Shown here: positions 23,288 to 31,127 of the stretch, one piece after another
Position numbering within the stretch: position 1 is the first letter of the stretch
Layout: every line of letters starts with the position of its first letter
From: Acidobacteriota bacterium
Lineage (GTDB): Bacteria; Acidobacteriota; Terriglobia; 20CM-2-55-15
NCBI GenBank assembly: GCA_023265365.1
Contig: JAHFTY010000009.1
Span: 9,331-45,487, forward strand
Length of the DNA: 36,157 bases
Direction of reading: 5' to 3'
Program-made: the position numbers and the translations under genes
The notes under the pieces: model-generated
Database searches by the model: none
What the model saw: the letters and a program-made list of their open reading frames with translations, nothing else
What the model was told of the DNA's origin: nothing

Positions 23288-24727
23288 ATGAAGAAATTCA
23301 ATCTCTGCTTGTGTCTTGTCCTGCTCGCCGGCTGCGCCCGCAATCCCGTCACCGGCAAGCGTGAGATCGTGCTCGTTTCCGAAAGCCAGGAAGCGGCGAT
23401 GGGCGCGCAATCCAATCCGCAGGTCCGTGAGCAGTACGGTTTTGCGCCCGACGCAAACGTTCAGCGCTATGTGCAGGCCATGGGGAACAAACTGGCGGCG
23501 GTATCCCATCGGCCCGGACTGGAGTGGCATTTCACAGTCGTGGATTCACCTGTCGTCAATGCGTTCGCCATTCCCGGCGGTTATATCTACGTCACGCGGG
23601 GCATCCTGGCTTACCTCAACAACGAAGCGGAGCTGGCCGGCGTCGTCGGTCACGAGATCGGCCATGTGACGGCGCGGCACTCCGTCCGCCAGATCACGCG
23701 TCAACAACTGGCGCAGATCGGGATCGGCGTGGGCGGGGCGCTTTCGCCGGCATTTGGACAGTTCAGCAATCTGGCCGGGAGTTCCCTCGGACTCTTGTTC
23801 CTTCGATTCAGCCGCGATGACGAAAGGCAGTCGGATCGTCTCGGTGTCGAATACGCGGCGCGCGCCGGCTACGATCCGAGAGAGGTAAGTCATTTCTTCG
23901 ACGTGCTGGGCCGGCTGTCAGATGCCGGAGACCGGCAGACGATACCGGGCTGGCTTTCCACGCACCCGGATCCTCCCGAGCGGGTGAAAGTCACGGGCGA
24001 GTTGGGAGAGGAGTGGATCCGGACCCTTGGGCTGGCGCCCGATCGTCTGCTGGTGGGCCGGGATCCTCATTACCAGGCGATCAACAACCTGGCTTATGGC
24101 GACAATCCGCGCGATGGCTACGTGGCGGAAGGCCACTTCTACCATCCCGAGCTTCGTTTCCAGATTCAGTTTCCCGGCGGCTGGCACATCGAGAACACAC
24201 GGCAAGCCGTGTTTGCCGTCGATCCGCGGCAGGCCGCCGAGATCCAGCTCACAGTGGCTCCGGCGCCCGACGGCACCACCGCTGAAGCCTACGTGCAACA
24301 ACTGGCGAGCCGGGGCTTGCGTCCCCAGTCCAGCGCCGGAATCAACGTCAACGGGTACCATGGCGTGATGGCCTTGTATTCCATTCCTGCCGAAGGCGGG
24401 ACCCTGGCCGCCATTGCTGCGTTTATCGAATATGGAAGCAAACTCTTCCAGGTGGTCGGCACGACGGGCGACTACCGGTCCTACCGAAACGTTATCGAAG
24501 ACTCGATCCGGACGTTCGATCGCCTCAGCGATCCCAAAATCCTGAACGTCCAGCCCGACCGTCTGAAAATCTACACCGCCAAACAGGGCGATACGCTCGC
24601 CGCCATCGCGGAGCGTCTCAACAACCCCAGGGTGAGCGCCGATCAACTTGGAATTCTCAATCGAATGGCGATCAGCCAACCCATCGCGCCGGGCCGGCTG
24701 GTGAAAACGGTCGAGCGCGGCTACTGA
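23288..24727 (+). CDS. M48 family metalloprotease lipoprotein with LysM-like C-terminal domain
   Basis: This 479-residue protein starts with a lipoprotein signal (KKFNLCLCLVLLAGC, lipobox L-A-G-C). A periplasmic M48 peptidase domain follows: V-G-H-E-I-G-H provides HExxH, and the downstream D-D-E-R-Q-S-D helix gives the third Glu ligand. It resembles BepA/LoiP quality-control proteases of the outer membrane. After a middle domain with FQIQFPGGWHIEN, the C terminus (KIYTAKQGDTLAAIAERLNN) is LysM-like, suggesting peptidoglycan contact. The ATG at 23288 gives a proper signal peptide; the frame is open upstream but antisense to the CNNM gene. Its stop nearly abuts that of the convergent nagZ. Confidence 0.9.
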   Translation: MKKFNLCLCLVLLAGCARNPVTGKREIVLVSESQEAAMGAQSNPQVREQYGFAPDANVQRYVQAMGNKLAAVSHRPGLEWHFTVVDSPVVNAFAIPGGYIYVTRGILAYLNNEAELAGVVGHEIGHVTARHSVRQITRQQLAQIGIGVGGALSPAFGQFSNLAGSSLGLLFLRFSRDDERQSDRLGVEYAARAGYDPREVSHFFDVLGRLSDAGDRQTIPGWLSTHPDPPERVKVTGELGEEWIRTLGLAPDRLLVGRDPHYQAINNLAYGDNPRDGYVAEGHFYHPELRFQIQFPGGWHIENTRQAVFAVDPRQAAEIQLTVAPAPDGTTAEAYVQQLASRGLRPQSSAGINVNGYHGVMALYSIPAEGGTLAAIAAFIEYGSKLFQVVGTTGDYRSYRNVIEDSIRTFDRLSDPKILNVQPDRLKIYTAKQGDTLAAIAERLNNPRVSADQLGILNRMAISQPIAPGRLVKTVERGY

Positions 24728-24732
24728 AACGT

Positions 24733-25809
24733 TCAGGCGGTTGCGGCTTCGGAACGGAGTTTTTCGATCTGCCGGTTGATGCGCGTCTTGACGTGCGCGC
24801 GATAGCGGATGGGTGAGTATTGGATGCGGGACTTCAACGCGAGAATCCGGGAAACGGATTCATCGAGGCGTTTGCGCAGCGCTTCATTTGCCCGGGCAAA
24901 CCGCACGATGAGTTTAAAAGCTTGTTCGACCAGCGGAGTGGTCTGCGAGAAAAGCATCATGTCGTTGCCGGATTCAAAGGCCCGCAGGAATGTGTCCGGC
25001 GTCAGACCGACGCTGGTAATGGCCCCCATCGTCAGATCGTCCGTAAGGACCACCCCGCGATAACCCAGTTTTTTCCGCAGGAAACTCTCCACAACACGCG
25101 AGGAAAGGGACGCCGGGGTGGGTTTCTCATCCCCCAGACCCGGAAAATGCCCGTGAGACACCATGATCATCGGCGCATTGTCCAACACGTCCATGAAGGG
25201 CAGCGCATCCTCCTGCAGGAGCTGGCGCCTTGTTTTCTCGATGCGCGGCAGTGCAAAGTGCGGATCCAGGCGCGACGATCCCTGGCCGGGAAAATGTTTG
25301 GCGCAGGCAAAAATATTTTTCCTGGAGAGTTCATCGATGAACGCATTCGCGAGCCGGGCGGTCTCCGCCGGGTTTGCCGACATGGTTCGGAGCGACATGA
25401 TGGTGTCCGCGTAGGACAGATCCAGAACGGGAGCAAAATCCACATTGAGTCCCGCGGCTTCCAGTTCCGCCGCAATGATACGCGCGCCGGCACGGAGCTG
25501 AGAGGTGCCCTGGGCGGCCAGCTCGGCCATGGGGGGAATCGCGCCAAAGATGTGCTTCAGGCGGTCGACCCGGCCGCCCTCATGATCGATGGCCAGGAAC
25601 GCGGGCATGCCGTTGAACTCGCGCAAACGCGAGGTGAGCGAGTAAAACTGGTCGAAGCTTTCGATGTTGCGTTGAAAAAAGAGGAAGCCGCCCGGACGAA
25701 TCCTGTCGATTCGCGCCTGCGACTCCGTGTCTGGCGCGAACCCCTGGAACCCCAGAAAGAAAAGCTGGCCCACCTTTTCTTCCAGGGTGAGGCGGCTGTG
25801 TTCCTTCAT
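24733..25809 (-). CDS. nagZ: Glycoside hydrolase family 3 beta-N-acetylhexosaminidase (NagZ-like)
   Basis: This 358-residue cytoplasmic-type GH3 enzyme, in the NagZ lineage, removes N-acetylglucosamine from anhydromuropeptides in wall recycling. D-H-E-G-G-R-V-D-R-L and K-H-F-P-G-Q-G are the substrate-binding blocks. The Asp-His pair of the NagZ acid/base loop is present as L-D-P-H, and the nucleophile Asp is in V-L-T-D-D-L-T-M-G-A. K-H-F-P-G-H-G is changed to G-Q-G and the following D-T to S-S, so specificity might be shifted. The start overlaps the mutS stop by 4 nt (ATGA on the minus strand). Confidence 0.85.
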   Translation of the reverse strand: MKEHSRLTLEEKVGQLFFLGFQGFAPDTESQARIDRIRPGGFLFFQRNIESFDQFYSLTSRLREFNGMPAFLAIDHEGGRVDRLKHIFGAIPPMAELAAQGTSQLRAGARIIAAELEAAGLNVDFAPVLDLSYADTIMSLRTMSANPAETARLANAFIDELSRKNIFACAKHFPGQGSSRLDPHFALPRIEKTRRQLLQEDALPFMDVLDNAPMIMVSHGHFPGLGDEKPTPASLSSRVVESFLRKKLGYRGVVLTDDLTMGAITSVGLTPDTFLRAFESGNDMMLFSQTTPLVEQAFKLIVRFARANEALRKRLDESVSRILALKSRIQYSPIRYRAHVKTRINRQIEKLRSEAATA

Positions 25810-28418
25810 TGCGCTTTCTTCTTGAGCTCCGCCAGAAGCCGCAACGCCTCGATCGGCGTGAGGTTATCGACGTCCAGCGTGCGCAAAGAATTCCGAAGCT
25901 CTTCTTCCAAAGCGGTGAAGAGCGCGAGTTGGTTGATTACGACTTTGGGCTTTCGTCTGGCTCGGACCGTGAGATTATCGGACAACTCATGTTCGTTTTC
26001 CTCATGTTTTTTAAGGATTTCCCGAGCCCGCTGGGTTACATTCGCCGGAATTCCCGCCAGTCGCGCGACTTCGATCCCATAGCTCCGGTCGGCAGCCCCA
26101 GCTTCGACGGTTCGTAGGAAAACGATCCGGTTATGCGTCTCCTTGACCGTCACATGGTAATTCTTGATCCCGGTCAGAAGATCCGCAAGTTCCGTCAATT
26201 CATGGTAATGCGTGGCGAATAGCGTCTTGGCGCGAATGGTCGACTGGATATGCTCGATGACCGCCCACGCCAGGGAAAGCCCGTCGAAGGTGGCGGTGCC
26301 CCGGCCTATCTCGTCCAGGATAATGAAGCTTTTCGGCGTGGCGGAATTGAGAATGATTGCGGTCTCGGTCATCTCGACCATAAAGGTCGAGCGGCCTCGT
26401 GCCAGGTTATCGGAGGCGCCGATTCTGGTGAAGATCCGATCAACGATAGGGAACCGGAGCAGATCGGCCGGAACAAACGATCCCATCTGGGCGAGGATCA
26501 CCAGAAGAGCATTCTGGCGAAGGAAGGTCGACTTTCCACCCATATTGGGGCCGGTCACGATCTGAATCTGGTCGGTGGAGTCGTTCATGTAGAGATCGTT
26601 GGGCACGAATCGATCCGCGCGCCGCTCCTCCGCCAGCGCTTCGATCACGGGATGACGGCCCTTCCGCACAATCAGTTCGTCATTCGCGGCGACCTGCGGC
26701 CGCGAGTATCCGAAGCGCTGGGCAGTGGCGGCAAACCCGGCAAGCACGTCGAACTCGGCAAGAACGGACGCGGTCTGACGGATCCGGCGCGCTGCCTCGG
26801 CAATTCGGTTGCGCACTTTCTGGAACAAGTCCTTTTCGATTTCGAGCATGCGCTCTTCGGCCGTGAGGATCTTTTCTTCGTACTCTTTCAGCTCCGGCGT
26901 GACAAAGCGTTCGGCGCCGACGAGTGTTTGCTTGCGGTCGTAGTCTTCAGGCACGAGGCGTTGATTGGCCTTCGAGACCTCGATGTAGTAGCCGAAGACG
27001 CGATTGAACCGCACCTTCAACGACGCGATGCCCGTCCTTTCGCGCTCTCTGGTTTCGACCGAGGCCAGATACGACTTGCTGTTCTTCGACATGGAGCGCA
27101 GTTCGTCGAGTTCGGCGTTGAACCCGTCGCGGATGACGCCGCCGTCGGCCATCACCAGCGGGGGCTCCTCCGCGATCGACTTGTTCAGCAGCTCATGAAG
27201 GTCGGTCAGGAGATCGAGTTTCTGACGCAGTTCTCCAAAACGTTCCGCCTTCAATCCGGCGAGAACTTTTTCGACCACAGGAAGGCGCGCGATCGATCCG
27301 CGAAGCGCGGTCAGCTCGCGTGGAGAAGACGTGCCGATGGTGATCTTGCCGAGCAGGCGCTCGAGATCGAAGATTCCTTCAAAGGACGACCGGACGGCTT
27401 CGAGAAGAATCGGGGAGGGAACCAGTTCCGCGACCGCATCGAGGCGCGCTTCGATTTCGGCCGGATCGATGGAAGGCCGGACGAGCCAGTTGCGCAGGAG
27501 CCGTGCGCCCATTCCGGTGCGCGTCCGGTTGATCACGCCCAGCAGCGTGTCTTTCGTGTCGCCGTCGGTGGTTTCGAGGAGTTCGAGATTGCGGATCGAC
27601 GACGGATCCAGCATCAGGTAATTGGCCGATTCCTGGAACGTCAGGCCGGTGATGTGTTCGAGCGTGGTTTTCTGCGTCTGCTTGACGTAATGGATCATCG
27701 CGCCCGACGCGCCGGCCGCGGCAAGCTTGTCTTTGAGGCCGAAGCCGTCCAGCGTGACCGCGCCGAGTTGATCGCGCAGGGTGCGCGAAGCGTAATCGGT
27801 ATCGAACAGCCAGTCGTCGAGCGGTGTTTTTGCGATTCCGTTCAGGATTTCCACGGACTCTTTCATGCGATCGGGAAAGAGAACTTCCCGTGGAGCGAAG
27901 TGCTCGACGTCGAGCAACAGCCGGTTCCACCGGTCCGCTCCCGAGAATTGAGCGGCACGGAACTCGCCGGTCGAGATGTCGAGAAACGAGAAGCCGAGTT
28001 CGCTCTCCCGCTCATTCACGGCGAGAAGGAAGTTGTTCTGGCCCGGCGAAAGGACGTTCGTGTCGGTCACCGTTCCCGGCGTGATGACGCGGCTGACCTC
28101 ACGCCTGACGAGTTTCACCCCTTTCTTCGCTTCCTCGGCCTGATCGCAGATCGCGACTTTGTAACCCTTGCGGAGGAGCCGCGCAATGTGGCCGTCGGCG
28201 GAGTGGTAGGGAACCCCGCACATGGGAACGGGGTTCTCACGTTCCTTGTGTCTGGCGGTCAGCGTGATTTCCAGTTCGCGGGACGCGGTGACGGCATCTT
28301 CGAAGAAAAGTTCGTAGAAATCGCCGAGCCTGAAGAAGAGCAGCGCCTCCGGGTTTTCCTGTTTGATGGCGTGGTACTGCCGCATCATCGGCGTGAGATC
28401 GTTCTGTTCGTATGGCAT
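25806..28418 (-). CDS. mutS: DNA mismatch repair protein MutS
   Basis: This 870-residue MutS1 recognises base mismatches and small loops. The N-terminal domain carries the mismatch-reading Phe-x-Glu within F-R-L-G-D-F-Y-E-L-F-F. The C-terminal ATPase has Walker A G-P-N-M-G-G-K-S-T, the D-E-I-G-R-G-T-A-T-F-D-G signature and the downstream A-T-H-Y-H-E-L block. I placed the start at ATG 28418 (M-P-Y-E-Q-N-D-L-T-P), where family members begin; an in-frame ATG at 28469 adds 17 residues without similarity. It lies between pfkA and nagZ, with a 104-nt gap from pfkA and no mutL nearby. Confidence 0.96.
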   Translation of the reverse strand: MPYEQNDLTPMMRQYHAIKQENPEALLFFRLGDFYELFFEDAVTASRELEITLTARHKERENPVPMCGVPYHSADGHIARLLRKGYKVAICDQAEEAKKGVKLVRREVSRVITPGTVTDTNVLSPGQNNFLLAVNERESELGFSFLDISTGEFRAAQFSGADRWNRLLLDVEHFAPREVLFPDRMKESVEILNGIAKTPLDDWLFDTDYASRTLRDQLGAVTLDGFGLKDKLAAAGASGAMIHYVKQTQKTTLEHITGLTFQESANYLMLDPSSIRNLELLETTDGDTKDTLLGVINRTRTGMGARLLRNWLVRPSIDPAEIEARLDAVAELVPSPILLEAVRSSFEGIFDLERLLGKITIGTSSPRELTALRGSIARLPVVEKVLAGLKAERFGELRQKLDLLTDLHELLNKSIAEEPPLVMADGGVIRDGFNAELDELRSMSKNSKSYLASVETRERERTGIASLKVRFNRVFGYYIEVSKANQRLVPEDYDRKQTLVGAERFVTPELKEYEEKILTAEERMLEIEKDLFQKVRNRIAEAARRIRQTASVLAEFDVLAGFAATAQRFGYSRPQVAANDELIVRKGRHPVIEALAEERRADRFVPNDLYMNDSTDQIQIVTGPNMGGKSTFLRQNALLVILAQMGSFVPADLLRFPIVDRIFTRIGASDNLARGRSTFMVEMTETAIILNSATPKSFIILDEIGRGTATFDGLSLAWAVIEHIQSTIRAKTLFATHYHELTELADLLTGIKNYHVTVKETHNRIVFLRTVEAGAADRSYGIEVARLAGIPANVTQRAREILKKHEENEHELSDNLTVRARRKPKVVINQLALFTALEEELRNSLRTLDVDNLTPIEALRLLAELKKKAQ

Positions 28419-28522
28419 GAAGTGCGGCCCGGAAAGATCCGAAAGGTAACATAAGAAACTTCGGAGCACTCGGGGAAATTCGCGTCTTCCGCCGTCATTC
28501 CGGATCCCGCGAAGACCGTTCG

Positions 28523-29551
28523 TTACCCGAAGAAAACGCCGGCATCCTCGAAGATTTTGGGATCGAGGTACTTCTGGCGGAGCGCCTCCTCGATCGGAAC
28601 CGACACAATCTCTGTCGCGCGGAGGGCGGCCATGTGGCCGAAGTCTTTCGCGTAGACCAGTTCGACGGCCTTCAGTCCGAGCCGCGTGGCGAGCACGCGA
28701 TCATAGGCGGTCGGCGTTCCGCCGCGCTGGACGTGACCCAGCACGGTGACGCGGGTTTCGATATTGGTGATGTCTTCGATCTGTTTGCCCAGCCATTCAC
28801 CGATGCCGCCCAGGCGTTCGTGACCGAATTCGTCAAGCCGGGTTCCGTGCGTGATCGGACCGTGAGTCTCTTCGGGCTTGGCTCCCTCCGCCACCACGAC
28901 GATCGCGAACTTCCGGCCCCGGGCAATGCGTTTCTGGATGAGGGCGCAGACGTCATGGATGTCGAAGCGGCGTTCGGGAACCAGGATGCAGTCGGCGCCG
29001 CCGGCCATGCCGGAGTAGGTCGCGATCCAACCGGTGTGCCGGCCCATGACTTCGACGACCATCACGCGCTGGTGCGATTCGGCGGTCGTGTGGAGCCGGT
29101 CGATGGCTTCGGTGACGATCTGGACGGCCGTGTCGAAGCCAAAGGTGTAGTCCGTGCCGGCCAGGTCGTTATCGATCGTCTTGGGTACGCCGACCACGGG
29201 ATACCCTTCCCTGAAAAGCCGGTGTGCGACGCCAAGCGTGTCTTCGCCGCCGACGGCGATCAGATAGTTAAGGCCGAACTTCTGCCAATTGGCTTTAAGT
29301 TGCTGGAGGTACTCATCCTTCTTGTATGGATTCGTCCGCGACGTTCCGAGGATCGTGCCGCCTCGCGGAAGAATGCCGATGACGGAAAAATCCGTAAGGG
29401 GTTCCACTTCATTGTGGATCAGGCCCGCCCAACCGTTCTTGATGCCGAGCGTGTCGTAGCCCAGCGCGTGGGAGCGCCGCACCACCGCCCGGATCACCGC
29501 GTTCAGACCGGGGCAGTCGCCGCCGCCGGTCAGGACTCCGATTTTCTCCAT
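28523..29551 (-). CDS. pfkA: 6-phosphofructokinase, residues indicating pyrophosphate-dependent type
   Basis: This 342-residue phosphofructokinase has T-G-G-G-D-C-P-G-L-N at the N terminus, the catalytic P-K-T-I-D-N-D (Asp127) and M-G-R-H-T-G-W substrate block. Two positions discriminate phosphoryl donors in this family. ATP enzymes normally have Gly104 (G-G-D-G-S); this protein has G-G-E-D-T with Asp104. Lys124 replaces the ATP-type Gly124. Asp104 plus Lys124 is the pattern of PPi-dependent, group III type enzymes. I infer reversible PPi-linked phosphorylation of fructose 6-phosphate. AGGAG lies 8 nt before the ATG. It is divergent from tsaB. Confidence 0.88.
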   Translation of the reverse strand: MEKIGVLTGGGDCPGLNAVIRAVVRRSHALGYDTLGIKNGWAGLIHNEVEPLTDFSVIGILPRGGTILGTSRTNPYKKDEYLQQLKANWQKFGLNYLIAVGGEDTLGVAHRLFREGYPVVGVPKTIDNDLAGTDYTFGFDTAVQIVTEAIDRLHTTAESHQRVMVVEVMGRHTGWIATYSGMAGGADCILVPERRFDIHDVCALIQKRIARGRKFAIVVVAEGAKPEETHGPITHGTRLDEFGHERLGGIGEWLGKQIEDITNIETRVTVLGHVQRGGTPTAYDRVLATRLGLKAVELVYAKDFGHMAALRATEIVSVPIEEALRQKYLDPKIFEDAGVFFG

Positions 29552-29570
29552 CGTTTCAACTCCTGGTTCC

Positions 29571-29577
29571 TATAATA
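29571..29577. promoter_or_regulatory. Shared bidirectional -10 core between pfkA and tsaB
   Basis: TATAATA gives a perfect TATAAT on the plus strand (29571-29576), only 5 nt before the tsaB ATG, and TATTAT on the minus strand (29577-29572), before a leader that carries AGGAG for pfkA. tsaB would therefore be leaderless and pfkA leadered. The hexamers are offset by one base, the same geometry as between the CNNM and M48 genes. No clear -35 on either strand. Confidence 0.55.
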
Positions 29578-29581
29578 AGCC

Positions 29582-30265
29582 ATGCGGATTTTGGCTGTGG
29601 ACACGAGTTCCGAGCGAGGCAGCGTTTGCGTGGCGGATCGCGGTCAGGTCCTCGGCGAGGTCCGCCTGTCGTCCTCTCTTCAGCATTCCGAACGGCTTTT
29701 CGGTTCGATTGAACTGCTTCAGAAGTATCTCCCATTTCGGTTGGATGAAGTCGATCTCTTCGTCGCGGCGCGCGGTCCCGGTTCGTTTACGGGGTTGCGA
29801 GTCGGCTTGGCAGCCACCGAAGGGTTTGTGGCCGCGTTCGGAAAACAGGGAGCAGGAGTATCGACGCTCGAGGCGCTGGCCTGGAATGCCGGAGAGGCGG
29901 CCGCGCTGATCGCTCCGACCATCGACGCGCGGCGCGGCGAAGTCTATGGCGCCCTGTACCGGCGGGTGGGTGATGAACTCATTGAAGAGCGGCAGCCGGT
30001 CGTGTTAAAACCCGCCGAGTGGTTCCACTCCTTGCCTCCCGAGCCGGTCGATTGCTGCGGCGACGGGGCGATCCGTTACAGGGACCTTTTCGAGTCCTCG
30101 GCCGAGTGGAAGTTACGCAACGTGGACCTGTACCTGGCGCGGGCCATCGCCGAAATCGCGATGACGCCGCGGCGCGGTCCCTTGCAACCGTTGTACATCC
30201 GCAAAACCGATGCGGAAATCGCGGAAGAACGCCGTCATGAAAGCATTGCAGGCCCGCATTCGTAA
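29582..30265 (+). CDS. tsaB: tRNA threonylcarbamoyladenosine biosynthesis protein TsaB
   Basis: This 227-residue ASKHA-fold protein is the partner of TsaD in making the universal t6A37 modification of ANN-decoding tRNAs. It begins M-R-I-L-A-V-D-T-S-S and has the family signature A-A-R-G-P-G-S-F-T-G-L-R-V-G-L, then T-I-D-A-R-R-G-E-V-Y and a C-terminal P-L-Y-I-R. There is no Shine-Dalgarno site; TATAAT lies 5 nt upstream, so the transcript is probably leaderless. The end overlaps rimI by 29 nt; tsaB-rimI is a common pairing. Confidence 0.93.
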   Translation: MRILAVDTSSERGSVCVADRGQVLGEVRLSSSLQHSERLFGSIELLQKYLPFRLDEVDLFVAARGPGSFTGLRVGLAATEGFVAAFGKQGAGVSTLEALAWNAGEAAALIAPTIDARRGEVYGALYRRVGDELIEERQPVVLKPAEWFHSLPPEPVDCCGDGAIRYRDLFESSAEWKLRNVDLYLARAIAEIAMTPRRGPLQPLYIRKTDAEIAEERRHESIAGPHS

Positions 30266-30722
30266 GGTCGCGCGCGGCGACATCGACCGAATCATCGACA
30301 TTGAGCGTTCATGGCACCACCTGTCCCACTGGTCGATCGACAGCTACTACCGCCTGATCAACGAGGACAACTTCACGCAGAGTTTCATTGCCGAAATCGA
30401 TGACGAGCACGGCGTTCCCAAGATCGTGGGATTCGTGATTTTTCATTTCACCATCGACGTTTCGGAGATCTATAACATCGCCGTCGATACCGCCCATGCG
30501 CGTTCCGGAATCGGTAAACAACTCATGACAGCCGCCATCGAAGCCTCCCGCCGGAACCATGCCTATCGCGTGACGCTCGAGGTCCGGAAATCGAACACAC
30601 CCGCCATCAACTTCTATCTGGGCTTCAAGTTCCGCGTCGCCGGAGAGCGCCGGAATTACTATTCCAACCCGATGGAAGATGCCTATGTGATGGAGCTGGA
30701 AACCGGGCCAGATTCGGATTGA
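30237..30722 (+). CDS. rimI: Ribosomal-protein-alanine N-acetyltransferase (RimI-like GNAT)
   Basis: This 161-residue GNAT acetyltransferase has acetyl-CoA loop A-R-S-G-I-G-K-Q-L-M, preceded by I-Y-N-I-A-V, and ends with N-T-P-A-I-N-F-Y-L-G-F-K and R-R-N-Y-Y-S-N-P-M-E-D-A-Y-V-M, the typical RimI tail. RimI acetylates the N-terminal alanine of ribosomal protein S18; substrate identity here is by family. I chose ATG 30237, where homology begins; an in-frame start at 30210 adds nine residues. It overlaps tsaB. Confidence 0.88.
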   Translation: MKALQARIRKVARGDIDRIIDIERSWHHLSHWSIDSYYRLINEDNFTQSFIAEIDDEHGVPKIVGFVIFHFTIDVSEIYNIAVDTAHARSGIGKQLMTAAIEASRRNHAYRVTLEVRKSNTPAINFYLGFKFRVAGERRNYYSNPMEDAYVMELETGPDSD

Positions 30723-30799
30723 ACTCGCAGAATGCGTATGTTACGTTGGCGTTCAGTTCCCAGGAAACCTTACGATCCATCCCAACGAGGAGGAGCATG

Positions 30800-31042
30800 A
30801 TGATGATTAAGGAGGAGGAGATCAAGGACCGCTTGATGTCCTCGAATCCAGATTTCCGTCGTCTGGTCGAGGAACACCACCTCTACGAAGGCAAACTCAC
30901 CGAACTGCTCAACCGCCATCACATGACAGAGCAGGATCACCTTGAAGAAATCCAGCTCAAGAAGAAAAAACTCCACCTGAAGGACCAGATGAATGCCATG
31001 ATTCAGCAGGCCCGGAGTGAAATGACTCATCAGCATACATAG
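30800..31042 (+). CDS. DUF465/YdcH-like small helical protein
   Basis: This roughly 80-residue charged protein resembles the DUF465 (YdcH/SlyX-like) group. It has D-F-R-R-L-V-E-E-H-H-x-Y-E-G-K-L followed by a Lys-rich stretch (QLKKKKLHLKDQMNAMI) predicted as a coiled coil. The function of the group is not established. Three consecutive ATGs (30797, 30800, 30803) follow GAGGAGGAG; AGGAGG at 30788-30793 is best spaced for the second or third. It is on the rimI strand but separated by 77 nt, so it may have its own promoter. Confidence 0.75.
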   Translation: MMIKEEEIKDRLMSSNPDFRRLVEEHHLYEGKLTELLNRHHMTEQDHLEEIQLKKKKLHLKDQMNAMIQQARSEMTHQHT

Positions 31043-31053
31043 CCAAAACCGTA

Positions 31054-31113
31054 GCGGCGGTCACCGACCGCCGCCCCCGCAGACAGAATTTGGTGTCAGT
31101 GGTGCCTGACACC
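31054..31113 (+). other. Two adjacent hairpins upstream of psd
   Basis: The first is a 9-bp perfect stem GCGGCGGTC-ACC-GACCGCCGC at 31054-31074. The second pairs GGTGTCA (31092-31098) with TGACACC (31107-31113) around an 8-nt loop. No T-run follows either, so a classical intrinsic terminator is not supported; attenuation or a short dispersed palindrome are alternatives. Confidence 0.5.
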
Positions 31114-31127
31114 ATTGTCGCCACCCC

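Noticed and set aside
26250-28454. Very long plus-strand frame antisense to mutS, and similar ones antisense to the TonB receptor and first amidase
   Set aside because: These are typical high-GC antisense frames: odd composition rich in Arg, Gly and Asp, no motifs, and a clear real gene on the opposite strand.
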